From Microcebus murinus (Eukaryota; Chordata; Mammalia; Primates; Cheirogaleidae), in NCBI RefSeq assembly GCF_040939455.1, contig NC_134129.1:20162001-20226000 (forward strand): a stretch of DNA of 64,000 nt, given 5' to 3'. The position numbers and the translations under genes were made by a program. A model generated the notes under the pieces. That model was not told the DNA's origin. It was given only the letters and a program-made list of their open reading frames with translations, and ran no database searches. Shown one piece after another: positions 11,637 through 22,432 of the stretch. The first letter of the stretch is position 1. Each line of letters opens with the position of its first letter.

Positions 11637-13028
11637 GTCGATCAGTTGTTGTTTCTTTCCTTAGGTTATTGTTTGGGTATTCACACACCTTGTTTAGTTT
11701 CTGAGGCGTTAGGTGGTGCCTGTGGGTGAAATTGGACCACTCCCTGTATATTGAGTCAGTGGGTGCCGTGGAAAGGCTGTGCAAGATGCTGTCCCTGTCA
11801 GTAGGTGGCGTTTGCTTGGAGGAACAGGCTATGGTGTTGATTTTGAGTCCTGTAATCAGCTCTCGTTCTGGGCGGAGCTGGGTTGGGTAAGCCTGCCCTC
11901 AGGCCGTTAGCAGGGGTCAAAGTTCTGTTCTCTGCTGTCAGGGCGGGGCTGGGATGGTCCCGCTCAGCCAGAAAGTCTGGGTGTGGGGGTGGGGCTGTCT
12001 GAGACCCACAGTCTACAGCAGGCCTCGCTTATTTCCACCCTCCCCAACTCCGCAGCTACTCCTGAGCCTCTGCCAGCAGGCCAGACCACAAGCCACCAGG
12101 CCTCCCCGGACTGTGATGCCGGCGGGGAGGTTCCCTGCACAGGAACGCCACCTGGGTTGGGCGCACGGCCTCCTCCTGGGACGTTCCGCCCGATCCGCCC
12201 CTGGAGGCACACAGACCTCTAGGACTCCGATCCGCCCCTGGAGGCACACAGCCCTCAGTAGGCTGTTCACGTATAATCCTTCTGTGCCCCGGGCAATGCT
12301 AGCCCTCGGTGCAGGGGATCTGGTCTGCAGGTCCGACCTCTGGGTCCCAGAGTTCAAACTGTATTCCCACCAGGGAGAGGGTTTCCGGTCCTAATTCACC
12401 CACAGGGAGCCCAAGCTGGGTCTATGTCTCTCAGCCTCTGAGTCGGCACCGTTTTCCTGGGAACAAGGTGCCAGCAGCACCTGGGAGGGCGGGCGGGGTC
12501 CCAAACGGGAAGGTCCCGTTCCCTGGAGGTGCCTCTGGCTGGTGGCTGTATTGTCTCTCTGGGCAGCCGCGGGTAGGGTCGGCGGAGAGGAGGAGGAGGC
12601 AATATGGCGCCTGCCGGGCGGCTTGGGTCCGTGCACACGGAGGTGCCCGGAGGAAGTTGGGAACCTGGTGCCACGTCTGTTACAGGCTCACCGTTGGCAG
12701 GCGGCGGCAGTCTCTGGGCTGATGTCCGCAGGTCTCTCCACCCGCTGGGGAGCCCACCAGCAGTCCCGAATGCAGGGGAGGGGAAATAGCAAATCCACCT
12801 ACCCTTGCCGCTGGTCTCCGGGCTGCTCCGGTGGTCTCAGCCTCCAGTTCTCCTCCGCAGCCTCCTCCCGTGGAGTCTCCCGGGGTCTCAGGTACCCCTC
12901 CTTCCGGCCCTTGTCCGCTGTATGCTCGTCTTCTTGCTTCTTTTCTCTAGTTTCTGCTAGAATCGGTCTTTTCTGCAGAGACCCTCTGTCTGGCGGTGTT
13001 ATTCGTCCGCCATCTTGCTCCGCCCCCC
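11637..13028 (-). promoter_or_regulatory. L1 5' UTR with internal promoter, GC- and CpG-rich
   Basis: This block is far richer in G, C and CpG than the rest of the window. Read on the minus strand it begins with a G run and CAAGATGGCGG (plus 13007-13017), which matches the YY1 site that positions the start of transcription in human L1. Two direct copies of a 29-bp unit (12191-12219 and 12228-12256, period 37, differing at one base) lie in the middle. It should drive the bicistronic ORF1-ORF2 RNA. Antisense open frames on the plus strand cross it (see findings). Confidence 0.8.
13007..13017 (-). promoter_or_regulatory. YY1-like site at L1 5' end
   Basis: CAAGATGGCGG on the minus strand, about 11 bp inside the L1 5' end, is the same position and core as the YY1 site of human L1. 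Confidence 0.7.
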
Positions 13029-13043
13029 TAAAAATTTTTTTTT
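13029..13043. repeat. Target-site duplication, right copy, of full-length L1
   Basis: TAAAAATTTTTTTTT, identical to 6474-6488. Confidence 0.8.
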
Positions 13044-13074
13044 AATGTTGGCTTTGGCAGAATATGATAGCTGT

Positions 13075-13440
13075 GGACTGAATGTGTGGGCTCTTCCAAA
13101 AATTATGTGTTGAAATCCTAACCCTCAATGTGAAGGTGGTAGGAAGTGATAGGAAGTGGGACCTTTGGTGATGATTAAGTCATGAAGGCAGAGGCCTTTT
13201 GAATGGGATTTTTGCCTTTATAAAAAGGACACTGCAGAGCTCTCTTGTTTCTTCCCCCCTGTGAAGACACAGGGAGACAGTGGCCATCTGTGAGCCAGGA
13301 AGTGGACCCTCACCAGAACCCGGGATCTATCGCCATATTATCTTGCACTTCCCAGACTCCAGAGCTGTGCAGAATAAATTTCTGTTGCTTAGAAGCCACC
13401 TATGAAATTTTTGTTGTAGCAGCCCGAATGGACTAGGACA
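13075..13440 (+). mobile_element. MaLR-type solo LTR (MLT1/MST-like)
   Basis: The sequence runs from TGATAGCTGTGGACTGAATG, through GTTGAAATCCTAACCC and GCCTTTATAAAAAGGACAC, to an AATAAA box (CAGAATAAATTTCTG) and ends GAATGGACTAGGACA. This is the order expected of a MaLR LTR in sense orientation. No internal region is attached. The 63-codon open frame inside it (13245-13436) is part of the LTR and is not a gene. Confidence 0.7.
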
Positions 13441-14014
13441 ATGACATAGAGCAGAGCTTCTCAAGACAGAAAATAATCAGAGTTATAGACCACATTTGTG
13501 GTTACATATTATGAGGCTCGTGCAAACTTTTGTGCTTTCTTCTGTAGCCACGGTAGTGGGTTGATTATACTGACAGTTCTAATTGATGCTCTCCCTGCCT
13601 TCAACATTTTTTCCCTGTGACTTTTAATTGCCCCACACTTGGAATCTGGGGTAGTGTTTACTTTGACCAACAGAACGACCTTTTGGAAAATGTTTTAAAA
13701 CTGTACTTTGAGGAAAAGGTATACTTTAATTTTTTCCTAAGAGGGTACACTTCTCCTCCTTCCCTCGAGTGTCATAAATGTCTCTCTTTTACCTAAAATA
13801 GAATGAAAGATCACGACACCCAATGTCCTGCTCTCCAATCTGTAGGTTCCTATCCTGCACATAGGAGGGGAGAAAGGTAGAAAAATTTTTACCTCTCCTC
13901 GTTTTACTAGCTTGCAAGACCTTGGGCCTATTGGTTAATCTTCTTAGGCACGGTTTCCTGTTCTTCAAGGTAGAAATAAGAATGCCTGCCCTGCCTGCCT
14001 TGTAGAGCTTTGTG
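13441..14014. other. No gene recognised
   Basis: Unassigned DNA between an LTR and an L1 fragment. No exon signature. Confidence 0.4.
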
Positions 14015-14684
14015 AAGAACAGTAAGATGCAAGAGGTGCTATATCACCATTGTTTCTTATACCTGAATAGTGCTCCATGGTATACATATACCACATTTTA
14101 TCGATCCACTTCTGTATTGATGGGCACTTGGGTTGTTTCCACATCGCTGCAATTGTGAATTGTGCTGCTATAAACATTCAAGTAAAGGTGTCGTTTTTAT
14201 AGAGTGTCTTTTGTTCTTTTGGGTAGATGCCCAGTAATGGGATTGCTGGATCAAATGGTAGATCCACTTGTATCACTTTAAGGATTCTCCATATTGCATT
14301 CCACAGAGTTTGAACTAGTTTGCAGTCCCACCAGCAACGTAGGAGTGTGCTTATCTCTCCACATCCATGCCATTCTACTAAGTGAAGTATCCCAAGAATG
14401 GAAAAATAAGCACCATATGTACTCACCAGCAAATTGATATTAACCAATCAGCACCTAAGTGGACATATAGGAATAACATTTATTGGGCGTCAAGCAGATG
14501 GGAGGGGGGAGGAGGGGATGGGTGTATACATACATAATGAGTGCGATGTGCACCATCTGGGGGATGGACACACTTGAAGCTCTGACCCCAGGGGTGAAGG
14601 GGGAGGAAAGGCAACACACATAACCTAAACATTTGTACCCCCCATGATATGCTGAAATAAAAATTACAAAAAGAACAGTAAGAT
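14015..14684 (+). mobile_element. 5'-inverted (twin-primed) L1 fragment with target duplications
   Basis: The segment 14029-about 14372 is L1 ORF2 C-terminal sequence on the minus strand. From there to 14670 the L1 3' end runs on the plus strand (end of ORF2, 3' UTR with GGGAGGGGGGAGGAGGGG, AATAAA and a short A-rich tail). The duplication AAGAACAGTAAGAT flanks it at 14015-14028 and 14671-14684. Inversion of the 5' part with intact duplications is the mark of twin priming. The frames at 13965-14177 and 14178-14447 belong to the inverted part. Confidence 0.88.
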
Positions 14685-15439
14685 AATGTACGAAAGGTCT
14701 TGGGAAATCATAGAGTACTTTGAACATGTAATGGTTCTGAGCATCTTTATAAACTCAATATAACAAGTAGGGAATGTCCTGTTCCTTTACATCTAGATGT
14801 TATTAATTCAAACTCCTACACCATATTCCATGGAAATCTAAAGCAGCCCCCAGGAATTCTTCCAACACCTGAGGGCTGGCTACCTTCTTGCTTCTTCCTC
14901 TGTTAAGAAAGGTCTGTTTTGTAGTATGTCTTAAAATGTGAGCCAGTTCTCACTTTTTCACTGAAAAAAAAAATAGTAAACTAAGTCACACAAAGCATTC
15001 ATGAGTTTGGTAGCCTTTATTGATTATTTGGTTGGGATGATCTCCTGCATAGAGAAAGATTTACACTGGAGCAAACAAATCACTACAAATTCAACACCAT
15101 TTATCCCTGGTCCTAAAGAGTTCTGAACACAGACTATAAGAAAGCCCACTGATCACTTCCCCATGTACTCTTACATCTCACAACTTCCTTGGCTCTTTTC
15201 TTTTCTCCCTCTCTTGGTTTTCTCTCCTCCAGCATTTCAGAAGTAGAATACATTCATTTCCTAAAAAATCTCATAAATAGCACCTTGTTGACAATTCACA
15301 AGAGATTTATCAATGTATTTTCCAAACAAATACATTTCTTTCCTGAAAATAATTGTTGCAAATAGTTGTTAATAAAATATTCATTAACTATATAGTCAAT
15401 CTACATATTCAACGACACGAATTGAAAAGCATTAATACA
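14685..15439. other. No gene recognised
   Basis: AT-rich unassigned DNA; no domain-bearing frame. Confidence 0.4.
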
Positions 15440-15625
15440 ACGTTTTCTGGAATGTTGTCTAATCCTCACAATAACCCTGTTAGCTAAGTATTATTATGCT
15501 AATTTTCCTTTTGAGGACATTGAGTCACAAGGAGAATAAATTACTTTATTATACGTCAGACAATTCATAAATGAGACAAAAACATTTTAAAACCAAGAAA
15601 CTTGATTCCAGGCTCTTTGCTTTTA
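15440..15625 (-). mobile_element. Ancient MIR SINE fragment
   Basis: On the plus strand the order is TCTAATCCTCACAATAACCC, TAAGTATTATTATGCTAATT, GAGGACATTGAGTCACAAGGAG, and then a decayed region ending TTGATTCCAGGCTCTTTG. This is the antisense MIR pattern (CTCACAACAACCC then GAGGAAACTGAGGC in the consensus). Diverged. Confidence 0.65.
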
Positions 15626-17012
15626 ATAATTACACTAAGGATTTGTGTATCATGTCTTAGAATTTTAAGGGATTTTATAATGAAAATGAAACTTTTAACC
15701 ATGAAGATATATAAAATATAATATTCATGAAGCAGAATACAATATATATATAAGGTTCATCTCAGAAGTAGATGTTTTCTGCATACTCGAAACATTTCTT
15801 TGTGCCTCTCTAGACCCAGATATTTATTTTTACCAGTTGCTTTCTGTGGAGAACCCAAACATGGAATTTAGCATTTTTGCTGTATTATAATTAGCCACAT
15901 GAGAGTTCTTAATCATTTCTTTCCATTGCTTGCCTCTAATAAAAGATTGACCAGTTGATTGGTTTGTAAGGATTTTAAGAATTTTATTTTAAAAATTGTA
16001 TTAAATTCTTCAATAATTTAAAACATAATAATGTTAGAACAACTTTCTCATTTGTTTTATTAAGAGAAAATTAAATTATTCTCACGAATAATAGACATAT
16101 CTGATCCTGAAAATGATGCCTTTTATGTTTTAATAATGCTTAGCAGCTAAGCCACCACATTATGTGATACATATAGTAAGAGTTCATATAAAATTTTAAA
16201 TTTAAAAAATTTTTTAGAGTTTTAATTATTATAAATACATAATAATTATACTACATAAAAAATTAAAGACCAAAAGAAAAAAAGAAAACTAAAGCTGTAA
16301 ATGTAGAGTAAGGCTTTCAGCTGCATAATTGCTTTGAGGTTTATTTAATTCATTCCACAACTTACTTTTTTCTAATTGATCAAAGCTGCATGTTCAACTC
16401 AAATAATCACCAAACTTCCCTCCCATGGCTATGTATGCTATAGTCAATGATGAAGTGAGGAACAAGCAAACCTATAGCCTGTTTCATTTACTCATCTGAG
16501 AATAAAAAAAGATAAATTAAAATATTTTAAAGAAAAAAAAAAAACAACCTTTTTGTATGTTTGCTTTTTTCGGTTGTTTGTTCATTGGATTTTTGGTCCA
16601 GGAAGTTTATAGAAGATACGTAGCTTTACGCTGAGTCCATCTGGAGCAAAAGACTAGAAAAGTAAGGATCCTTCAGCAGGAAAACTTACAACAATGTTGA
16701 CTGTTCAATCAACAGTCATACAACAAACTGGACTGGCTAAAACCCCTGACTTGGAGAAGACAGATACTGCATTTGGTCCATGAGAGATGGATACGTAAAT
16801 ATGAGTAGAGGTTTACCACTGACTAATAAATTTCAAAGCAGTAAAAATCACAGGGGATGTCAGGTGCTACAGTTGGAAATGACTCCTCAAAAATATTTAA
16901 ATCCTTCAGTAAGATTATCTTTAGTCATTCCTAGTTAGTACACTATGAGTCTCCAATATCAGGTCAAAGTGATTTATTACCAGTTCAAAGGGCAACCATT
17001 TTGGTTTGCCTT
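15626..17012. other. AT-rich DNA, no gene recognised
   Basis: Very AT-rich, long A/T runs near 15960-16280 and 16500-16545. No coding or repeat signature that I can name. Confidence 0.4.
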
Positions 17013-17456
17013 AAAATCTTTACCTGATGGGTTCCAGCTCTAACCAGGAAAATATAAGATGTGCCATATCACCATTGTTTCTTAGAGATGAATAGTACTC
17101 CATGGTATACATATACCACATTTTATTAATCCATTCTTTGGAACCCATATTACTAAGTGAAGTATCCCAAGAATGGAAAAACAAGCACCAGATATATTCT
17201 CCAGCAAACTGGTATTAACTGAGCAGCACCTAGGTGGACACATAGGTACTATAGTAATAGGGTATTGGGCAGGTGGGAGGGGGGAGGGGGGCGGGTATAT
17301 ACATACATAATGAGTGAGATGTGCACCATCTGAGGGATGGTCATCCTGGAGACTCAGACTTGTGGGGGGAGGGGGGAAAGGGCATTTATTGAAACCTTAA
17401 AATCTGTACCCCCATAATATGCCGAAATTAAAAAAAAAGAAAATCTTTACCTGATG
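17013..17456 (+). mobile_element. 5'-inverted (twin-primed) L1 3' end with target duplications
   Basis: Positions 17030-about 17141 are antisense L1 and 17142-17439 are the sense L1 3' end, with G-rich 3' UTR runs and a short A tail. The inverted part begins and the sense part restarts at the same L1 spot (GGTTCCAGC against GGAACCC), as twin priming predicts. The 17-bp duplication AAAATCTTTACCTGATG is at 17013-17029 and 17440-17456. Very similar to the full-length L1, so young. Confidence 0.9.
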
Positions 17457-17520
17457 CCTTTCCTGGTTTGCATTAAGTTTCACAATTTCTTTTAGGTCTT
17501 GAACCTCTGAATCTGTACTA

Positions 17521-18001
17521 CCATGTTTCCCCAAAAATAAGACCGATCCATGAAATAAGCCCTAGCAGGATTTCTAAGCATTTGTGCAATAGAAGCCCTA
17601 CCTCGAAAATCAGCCCTAGTGATGGGCATGGCTATGAAAATCAGCCCTAGTGATGGGCGTGGCTGCGCAGCGCATCTGCACAACCCATGCGTGTCATCGC
17701 AGAACGGGAAAGAACACGAGCAGCCCTTCTCATCTGCCCCGTGAGAGCTCTAGTGCTCCACAGGAGAGATCGGGGCCAGTGGTTCTAAAGGGAATAGAGT
17801 CGCAAGACATTCAGGATGGAATTTGGGGTTCAGAGAGTGAGGATGATGTTCCAGAAGAAGACGACTTAACTATATTGGAAACAATGTAGATGGTTGTACC
17901 GTACTTAAAAAAAAATAACACATGCCCTGAAAATAAGCCCTAGGATGTCTTCTTGAGGAAAAATAAATATAATACCCCATCTTATTTTCAGGGAAAAACA
18001 G
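17521..18001 (+). mobile_element. Short DNA transposon with TA target duplication, copy 2 of 4
   Basis: Flanked by TA at 17519-17520 and 18002-18003. It starts CCATGTTTCCCC and ends GGGAAAAACAG, imperfect terminal inverted repeats. It carries two tandem copies of a 31-bp unit (17605-17635, 17636-17666). An open frame at 17650-17889 (79 codons) ends in the acidic string ESEDDVPEEDDLTILETM and aligns with frames in copies 3 and 4. The frame most likely is a remnant of a transposase end; no catalytic residues are present, so the element is non-autonomous. Confidence 0.85.
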
Positions 18002-18003
18002 TA

Positions 18004-19082
18004 ATATGCTAATATCTTAAGTGCCAAATCAGTAGCAGGAAATTACAATGCACTAAAGTGGGTATTTCGGTTCTGATCTTAGCATCTTTCTCTGGGACTT
18101 TATCTAAGGTGTACTGAATGATGCAGATATGTATTTATGCTCAGCTGAACACCAGACTTAATCTTTTCTGCTAGTATTTTTTTTTTTTTTTTGTATTTGG
18201 GAAACCTTTTTAAACTGAGGAAGCTAGTCTTTCTCCACTGTCAAAACGTTAGCTAATTTAGGAAACAAGTCACAGCTCCAGATAATGGAGAATTTAGATG
18301 TGGCTACTTCTCAGGCGAACCCTAACGTGAACCACGGACTTCGGATGTTCAATTTTATCGTGAACCTGAAACTGCTAACAATAAAATTCTATTTTTAATA
18401 GAGTCCAAAAAAATATGCAATGCACTAGTCTCCCAAATGCAGAAAAGATCGCATCTCTCATTTGAGGTGCTCAATATTTTTTGAATGAGTGAATGAATGA
18501 ATAGATGAATGAATGAATGAATAAATGAATGGATGAATGAATAGGAATTGGCCACTGAGCCAATTTGTGGGAAATGACACAGAAAAATGAAGGAAAACAT
18601 GCCCCACAGGTCAGACTTGTGAATTGAGGGAAAAGTTTAAAATATTTATTAAACATTATCGCATGAACACTGACCCATGAGAATGGACCTCAGACTAATC
18701 AGATTAGATATCAACCAAACCATCCCAGCAGTACATACCAGCTGAGTATCAACCTCGCAGAGAGGAATGATGTTTTATGATAAGCCAAATTATTTTATCC
18801 AAGGGTAAATTATGTGATAGAATGTAGGAAAATGAAAATTGATTGAGTTTCATGGTTAGAGAGCTTTGTAGAAGACGCTAAGAGGTGCAATCAGTAGTTG
18901 TTATCCTCTTATCCAGATGTTAATGAATTTTGACATTTAAGAAAAAGTTTGCTCTATAGTTTTACACATTCCTCACGCTCTTATCAGAAAGAAGAATGGG
19001 AAAAAAAAAACACAACAAAACCTCTGAGCTGTGCAGGTATTAATGGCTTAAAAAGCCATATCTTCTCTGCTATTATAGTTGG
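18004..19082. other. No gene recognised
   Basis: Unassigned DNA holding only T- and A-runs and the TGAA-type repeat listed separately. Confidence 0.4.
18482..18543. repeat. (TGAA)n simple repeat, imperfect
   Basis: Repeated TGAA with single-base variants (GAGT, TAGA, TAAA, TGGA). It creates the artefactual repeated His-Ser-Phe-Ile frames on the minus strand. Confidence 0.9.
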
Positions 19083-19580
19083 AGACTTTGGGATTGACCT
19101 TAATAGAGAACCAACTTGAACTCACTTAAGCAAAAAGGAAAACTTTTTTGTAATAGGGTACAGCGATGCTTCATAGAATCCAAGGACAGAGATGCAGCTG
19201 GACCTCAGAAACAATTAGGAATAAGCCATCACATCTCTCCACCTTTCTTATTTGCTTCTTGCTGCTTGTCTACTTCATTTTTCATCTGCAGATAGGCTGT
19301 TTCCAAGAATAACAGCAGAAAACTAGTAGCCACCAGGGTTTCTTGATCTTATATGCAGTTGCTTCAAGCAAAGAGCCAGAACCCTTTACTCCAAATTTAT
19401 ATTTCTAGAGAATATCGCTGATTGGCCCAGGTGTATTAGCTTCCTGACTCTGGGTCAATCATATAGAGGCAAGAGGAAGTAATGCAAAATGGATTGGGAC
19501 AGGAACTCTATAGTAGATACACAAATTGAGTGTTTGTAGGAAGCAGAGTCACATTTTCTGAGCCTCTTATGTGGAAGTTA
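19083..19580. repeat. Possible ancient interspersed repeat, family not assigned
   Basis: The order 'CAACTTGAACTCACTTAAGCAAAAAGG' region, 'CAGCTGGACCTCAGAAAC', 'CTGATTGGCCCAGGTG' and 'CTGGGTCAATCA' recalls a common mammalian repeat seen in many intergenic regions, but the copy is decayed and I cannot name it. Confidence 0.3.
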
Positions 19581-19789
19581 GAATCATAACTTCCCAGAAA
19601 TGGGTTGACGTAGATATCTACTATGATTGTACTGTATGCCTCTAGGTTTTATTATCAACATCTGATAAAAATGTCTTGCATTTAGCAGATGCTCAATAGA
19701 TATTTACTGTATTGATATATTTTTTAATCTCTATTCCTTCACTAACTGAAAACAGGGAGCATGCTGGTAAATAGATGCATATGGTGGGT

Positions 19790-20045
19790 AGCAGTATAGT
19801 GTCATGCTGAAAAAATGGAAGCCTGTTGTCAAGACTTTCTGTGTTCAAATCCTTCATTGGCTTCCAAGCAGATGTGTGATCCTAAACAAGTAATTTGTTT
19901 TTCCACACCTTAGTTTTCTTCTCTGTACAGTGGGCATGATCACACTAACACTTTACAGGTCTGCATGAGCATTACCTGAGATAACTCATGAGAAACACCT
20001 TACAGGTTGCCAGTGTCCGGCAAATGTCAACTGGCTTTATAATAA
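19790..20045 (+). mobile_element. Ancient MIR SINE fragment
   Basis: Sense MIR pattern: CAAATCCTTCATTGGC, GTGTGATCCTAAACAAG, CACACCTTAGTTTTCTTCTC, CAGTGGGCATGATCAC and GAGATAACTCATGAG follow the consensus order. Diverged throughout. Confidence 0.65.
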
Positions 20046-21401
20046 AATAGCCTCTAGATGTTTTAGTGAATAAACTTAACCTGTAAAAAATAAGAACTCA
20101 ATTGAGCTTTATTTCATTTAAATTATACTGGCTATTCTAAAACCTTAATAATAATAATTTCCTTTTAGGAGACAATTGAAATGAATATTGATAATGCTAA
20201 CGGTAATAGGATGAATTTTTTTCTGAAGTTATTTTCTAAATCTGGGGGCTAAACAAACTGATTAATTTTTTAAAAACGCTAACTAGGAAAGTGCCATTTC
20301 AACTTATAAATGGATAGACTTGAAATTGTTGATAAAGTACCAGTACTTTGGGGGAACTAATATGAGAGGGGAACAAGATTTGCGAACAATTTTTATTTTT
20401 AATGCTGCTGGATTTTTTTTGTTGTTGTTGTTGCTGTTTTTTTTTTTTCTTTAATGTTTTGTTTTTGTCTCATTTTTACACAAATGTCTGTTTGGGGACA
20501 GTTTATGCTGGAGTGCACTACATCTATCCCGAACTCATTTTCAACTCCTTGTACTTCTTAGAGGAATATACTGAGAAAGATCAATAGGAGAAACCATAAC
20601 TTTTACAAGGAAGAGGTTATTATGATTCATATCTCCCTTTTCTTTTAGAAGAGAGTCAGTTCTAAAAAGCTATTTTGGGATTTCTGGTCTCAGTGCACCA
20701 CAAGAAAGCAAACTTCAGGAAAGTTACAAAACCACCTACAGTCATTACTTTTTCAGGATCGATAACTCAACTGGTACTTCGAAATTGTAATGACAAGTGA
20801 TATCCAGATCCTACAGGGCTAATACTTTTTTTTAACCTTTTTGCTCCATTCAGATGGGTTGATGAGATCCTGAATATCTATACTCAAATGTCTTTGTGTG
20901 AAGTTTGTTTGAAATTGGACAATCCAGGATCATTGGCATATTGTTCAATGGACAGCAGAAATATATCTATCTAATTGATATGTCCAGTGAAGTGTATAGC
21001 CTGGTGCTACACATGACCATGCCCTTAAAGACTTTGGGTCATTAGGAATAGATGGGTTAAATGAGCACCACGCTTTCTGAATCCTACACTTTAAATGGGG
21101 AAACAGAAAAGATGAGTTTTAAAGTATTTTAATTGAGGCTTCAATAATAGCTACTGACATTAAAAGGAAGACTCACAGCAGGGTGGGGCCCAAGTAAGGA
21201 CTCATTGATTTGAATAAATGATTGTGCAGGAGAAAGAAAATGTTCTTGACCACTTTCACTAACTGCCTTACTATGTGGATTTGGCAGGATTTGGTCAGAA
21301 AAACTATCAGGTCAAGATATTTCAAAAAGGGAAGAATTTAAAAATGAAATTAGTGCTTATAGAATTATTGGAAGGGTGGGGAAATTCACAACTGGCCTTT
21401 A
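20046..21401. other. No gene recognised
   Basis: Unassigned DNA with T-rich runs near 20410-20450. The frame at 20402-20587 starts in a T/G-rich simple tract and has no domain. Confidence 0.4.
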
Positions 21402-22432
21402 AATTTGTTGCTAGTGGGGTTGCCTTCATAAATTCTTTGCCTAGGTCGGCGTTTGGAAGAGTTCTTCCAACATTTTCTTCTAGAATTCTTGTGATTTCAT
21501 GCCTCAGGTTTAAGTCTGTTATCCATCATGAGTTGAAGCAATCACAGCAACAACAAAGATAGATAAATTGAACCAGATCAAATTAAAAAGCTTCTACACT
21601 GCCAAGGAAACAATCATTTGGACAAATTCACAACCTATAGAATGGGAGAAAATATTTGCATGCTACACATCCAATAAAGAGCAGATTACTAGAATATAGA
21701 TAGAACTCAGAAAAATCAGCAAGAAAAAAAAATAAAACAACCCCATTAAAAAGTGGGCAAAAGACATGAACAGAAACTTTTCAGAAGAAGATATACTAAT
21801 GTCCCAAAACATACAAAACATGCTAACATCTCTAATCATCAGGGAAATGCAAATCAAAACCACAATGAGACATAATTTAACTCCAGTGAGAATGGCTTTT
21901 ATCAAAAAGTCCTAAAACAACAAATGTTGGCATCTATGTGTAGAGATAGGAACACTCATAGACTGCTGGTGGGACTGCAAACTAGTGCAACCTCTATGGA
22001 AACTAGTACAGAGATACCTCAAAGAACTAAGAGTAGAACTACCATTTGATCCAGCTATCCTACTACTGGGTATCTACCCAAAAGAAAGAAAAAACAAAAC
22101 AAAACACATTCTCTAAGAAAGATGCCTGCACTTGAATTTTTATAGCAGCACAATTCATTCACAATTGCAAAGACGTGGAAACAACCCAAGTGCCCATCAA
22201 TACCTGAGTATATTAATAAAATGTGGTGTATATATATATATATACCATGGGATACTACTCAGCCACAAAAACAATGGTGATCTAGCACCTCTTCTATTAA
22301 CTTGGATAGAGCTGGAGCTCATTCTACTAGGTGAAGTATCCCAAGAATGGAAAAACAAACACCACATGCGCTCACCATTAAATTGGAACTAATCGATCAA
22401 CACATATGTGCACATACGGATATAACATTCAT
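21402..22432 (+). mobile_element. 5'-inverted L1 fragment, 3' end missing
   Basis: Positions 21402-21536 are antisense ORF2 sequence and 21537-22432 are sense ORF2 C-terminal sequence. It stops soon after the ORF2 terminus (near ATAACATTCATC) with no 3' UTR tail and abuts an older LTR. Several frameshifts and substitutions mark it as older than the full-length copy. At the position of the premature stop in the full-length copy (plus about 21475) this fragment has a sense codon. The open frames at 21275-21562, 21663-21905 and 22132-22392 are pieces of, or shadows over, this ORF2. Confidence 0.85.

Larger units (their letters stand above)
6489..13028 (-). mobile_element. Full-length LINE-1 (about 6.54 kb), young lemur lineage
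   Basis: In sense order (minus strand) the element has a GC-rich 5' UTR starting GGGGGGCGGAGCAAGATGGC, ORF1 (11636-10632), a 41-bp spacer, ORF2 (10590-6715, one internal stop), a 3' UTR with G-rich runs, an AATAAA signal at 6502-6507 and a poly(A) tail that reads as T on the plus strand. Fifteen-bp target duplications flank it. Completeness, clean duplications and one visible coding lesson (a single premature stop) argue for a recent insertion. The other young L1 pieces in this window (14.0, 17.0, 21.4, 40.9 and 51.8 kb) resemble it closely and supply independent sequence for comparison. Autonomous activity is unlikely because of the ORF2 stop. Confidence 0.95.

Noticed and set aside
11452..11784. 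110-codon frame upstream of and overlapping L1 ORF1
   Set aside because: Different reading frame from ORF1, no family counterpart; probably chance.
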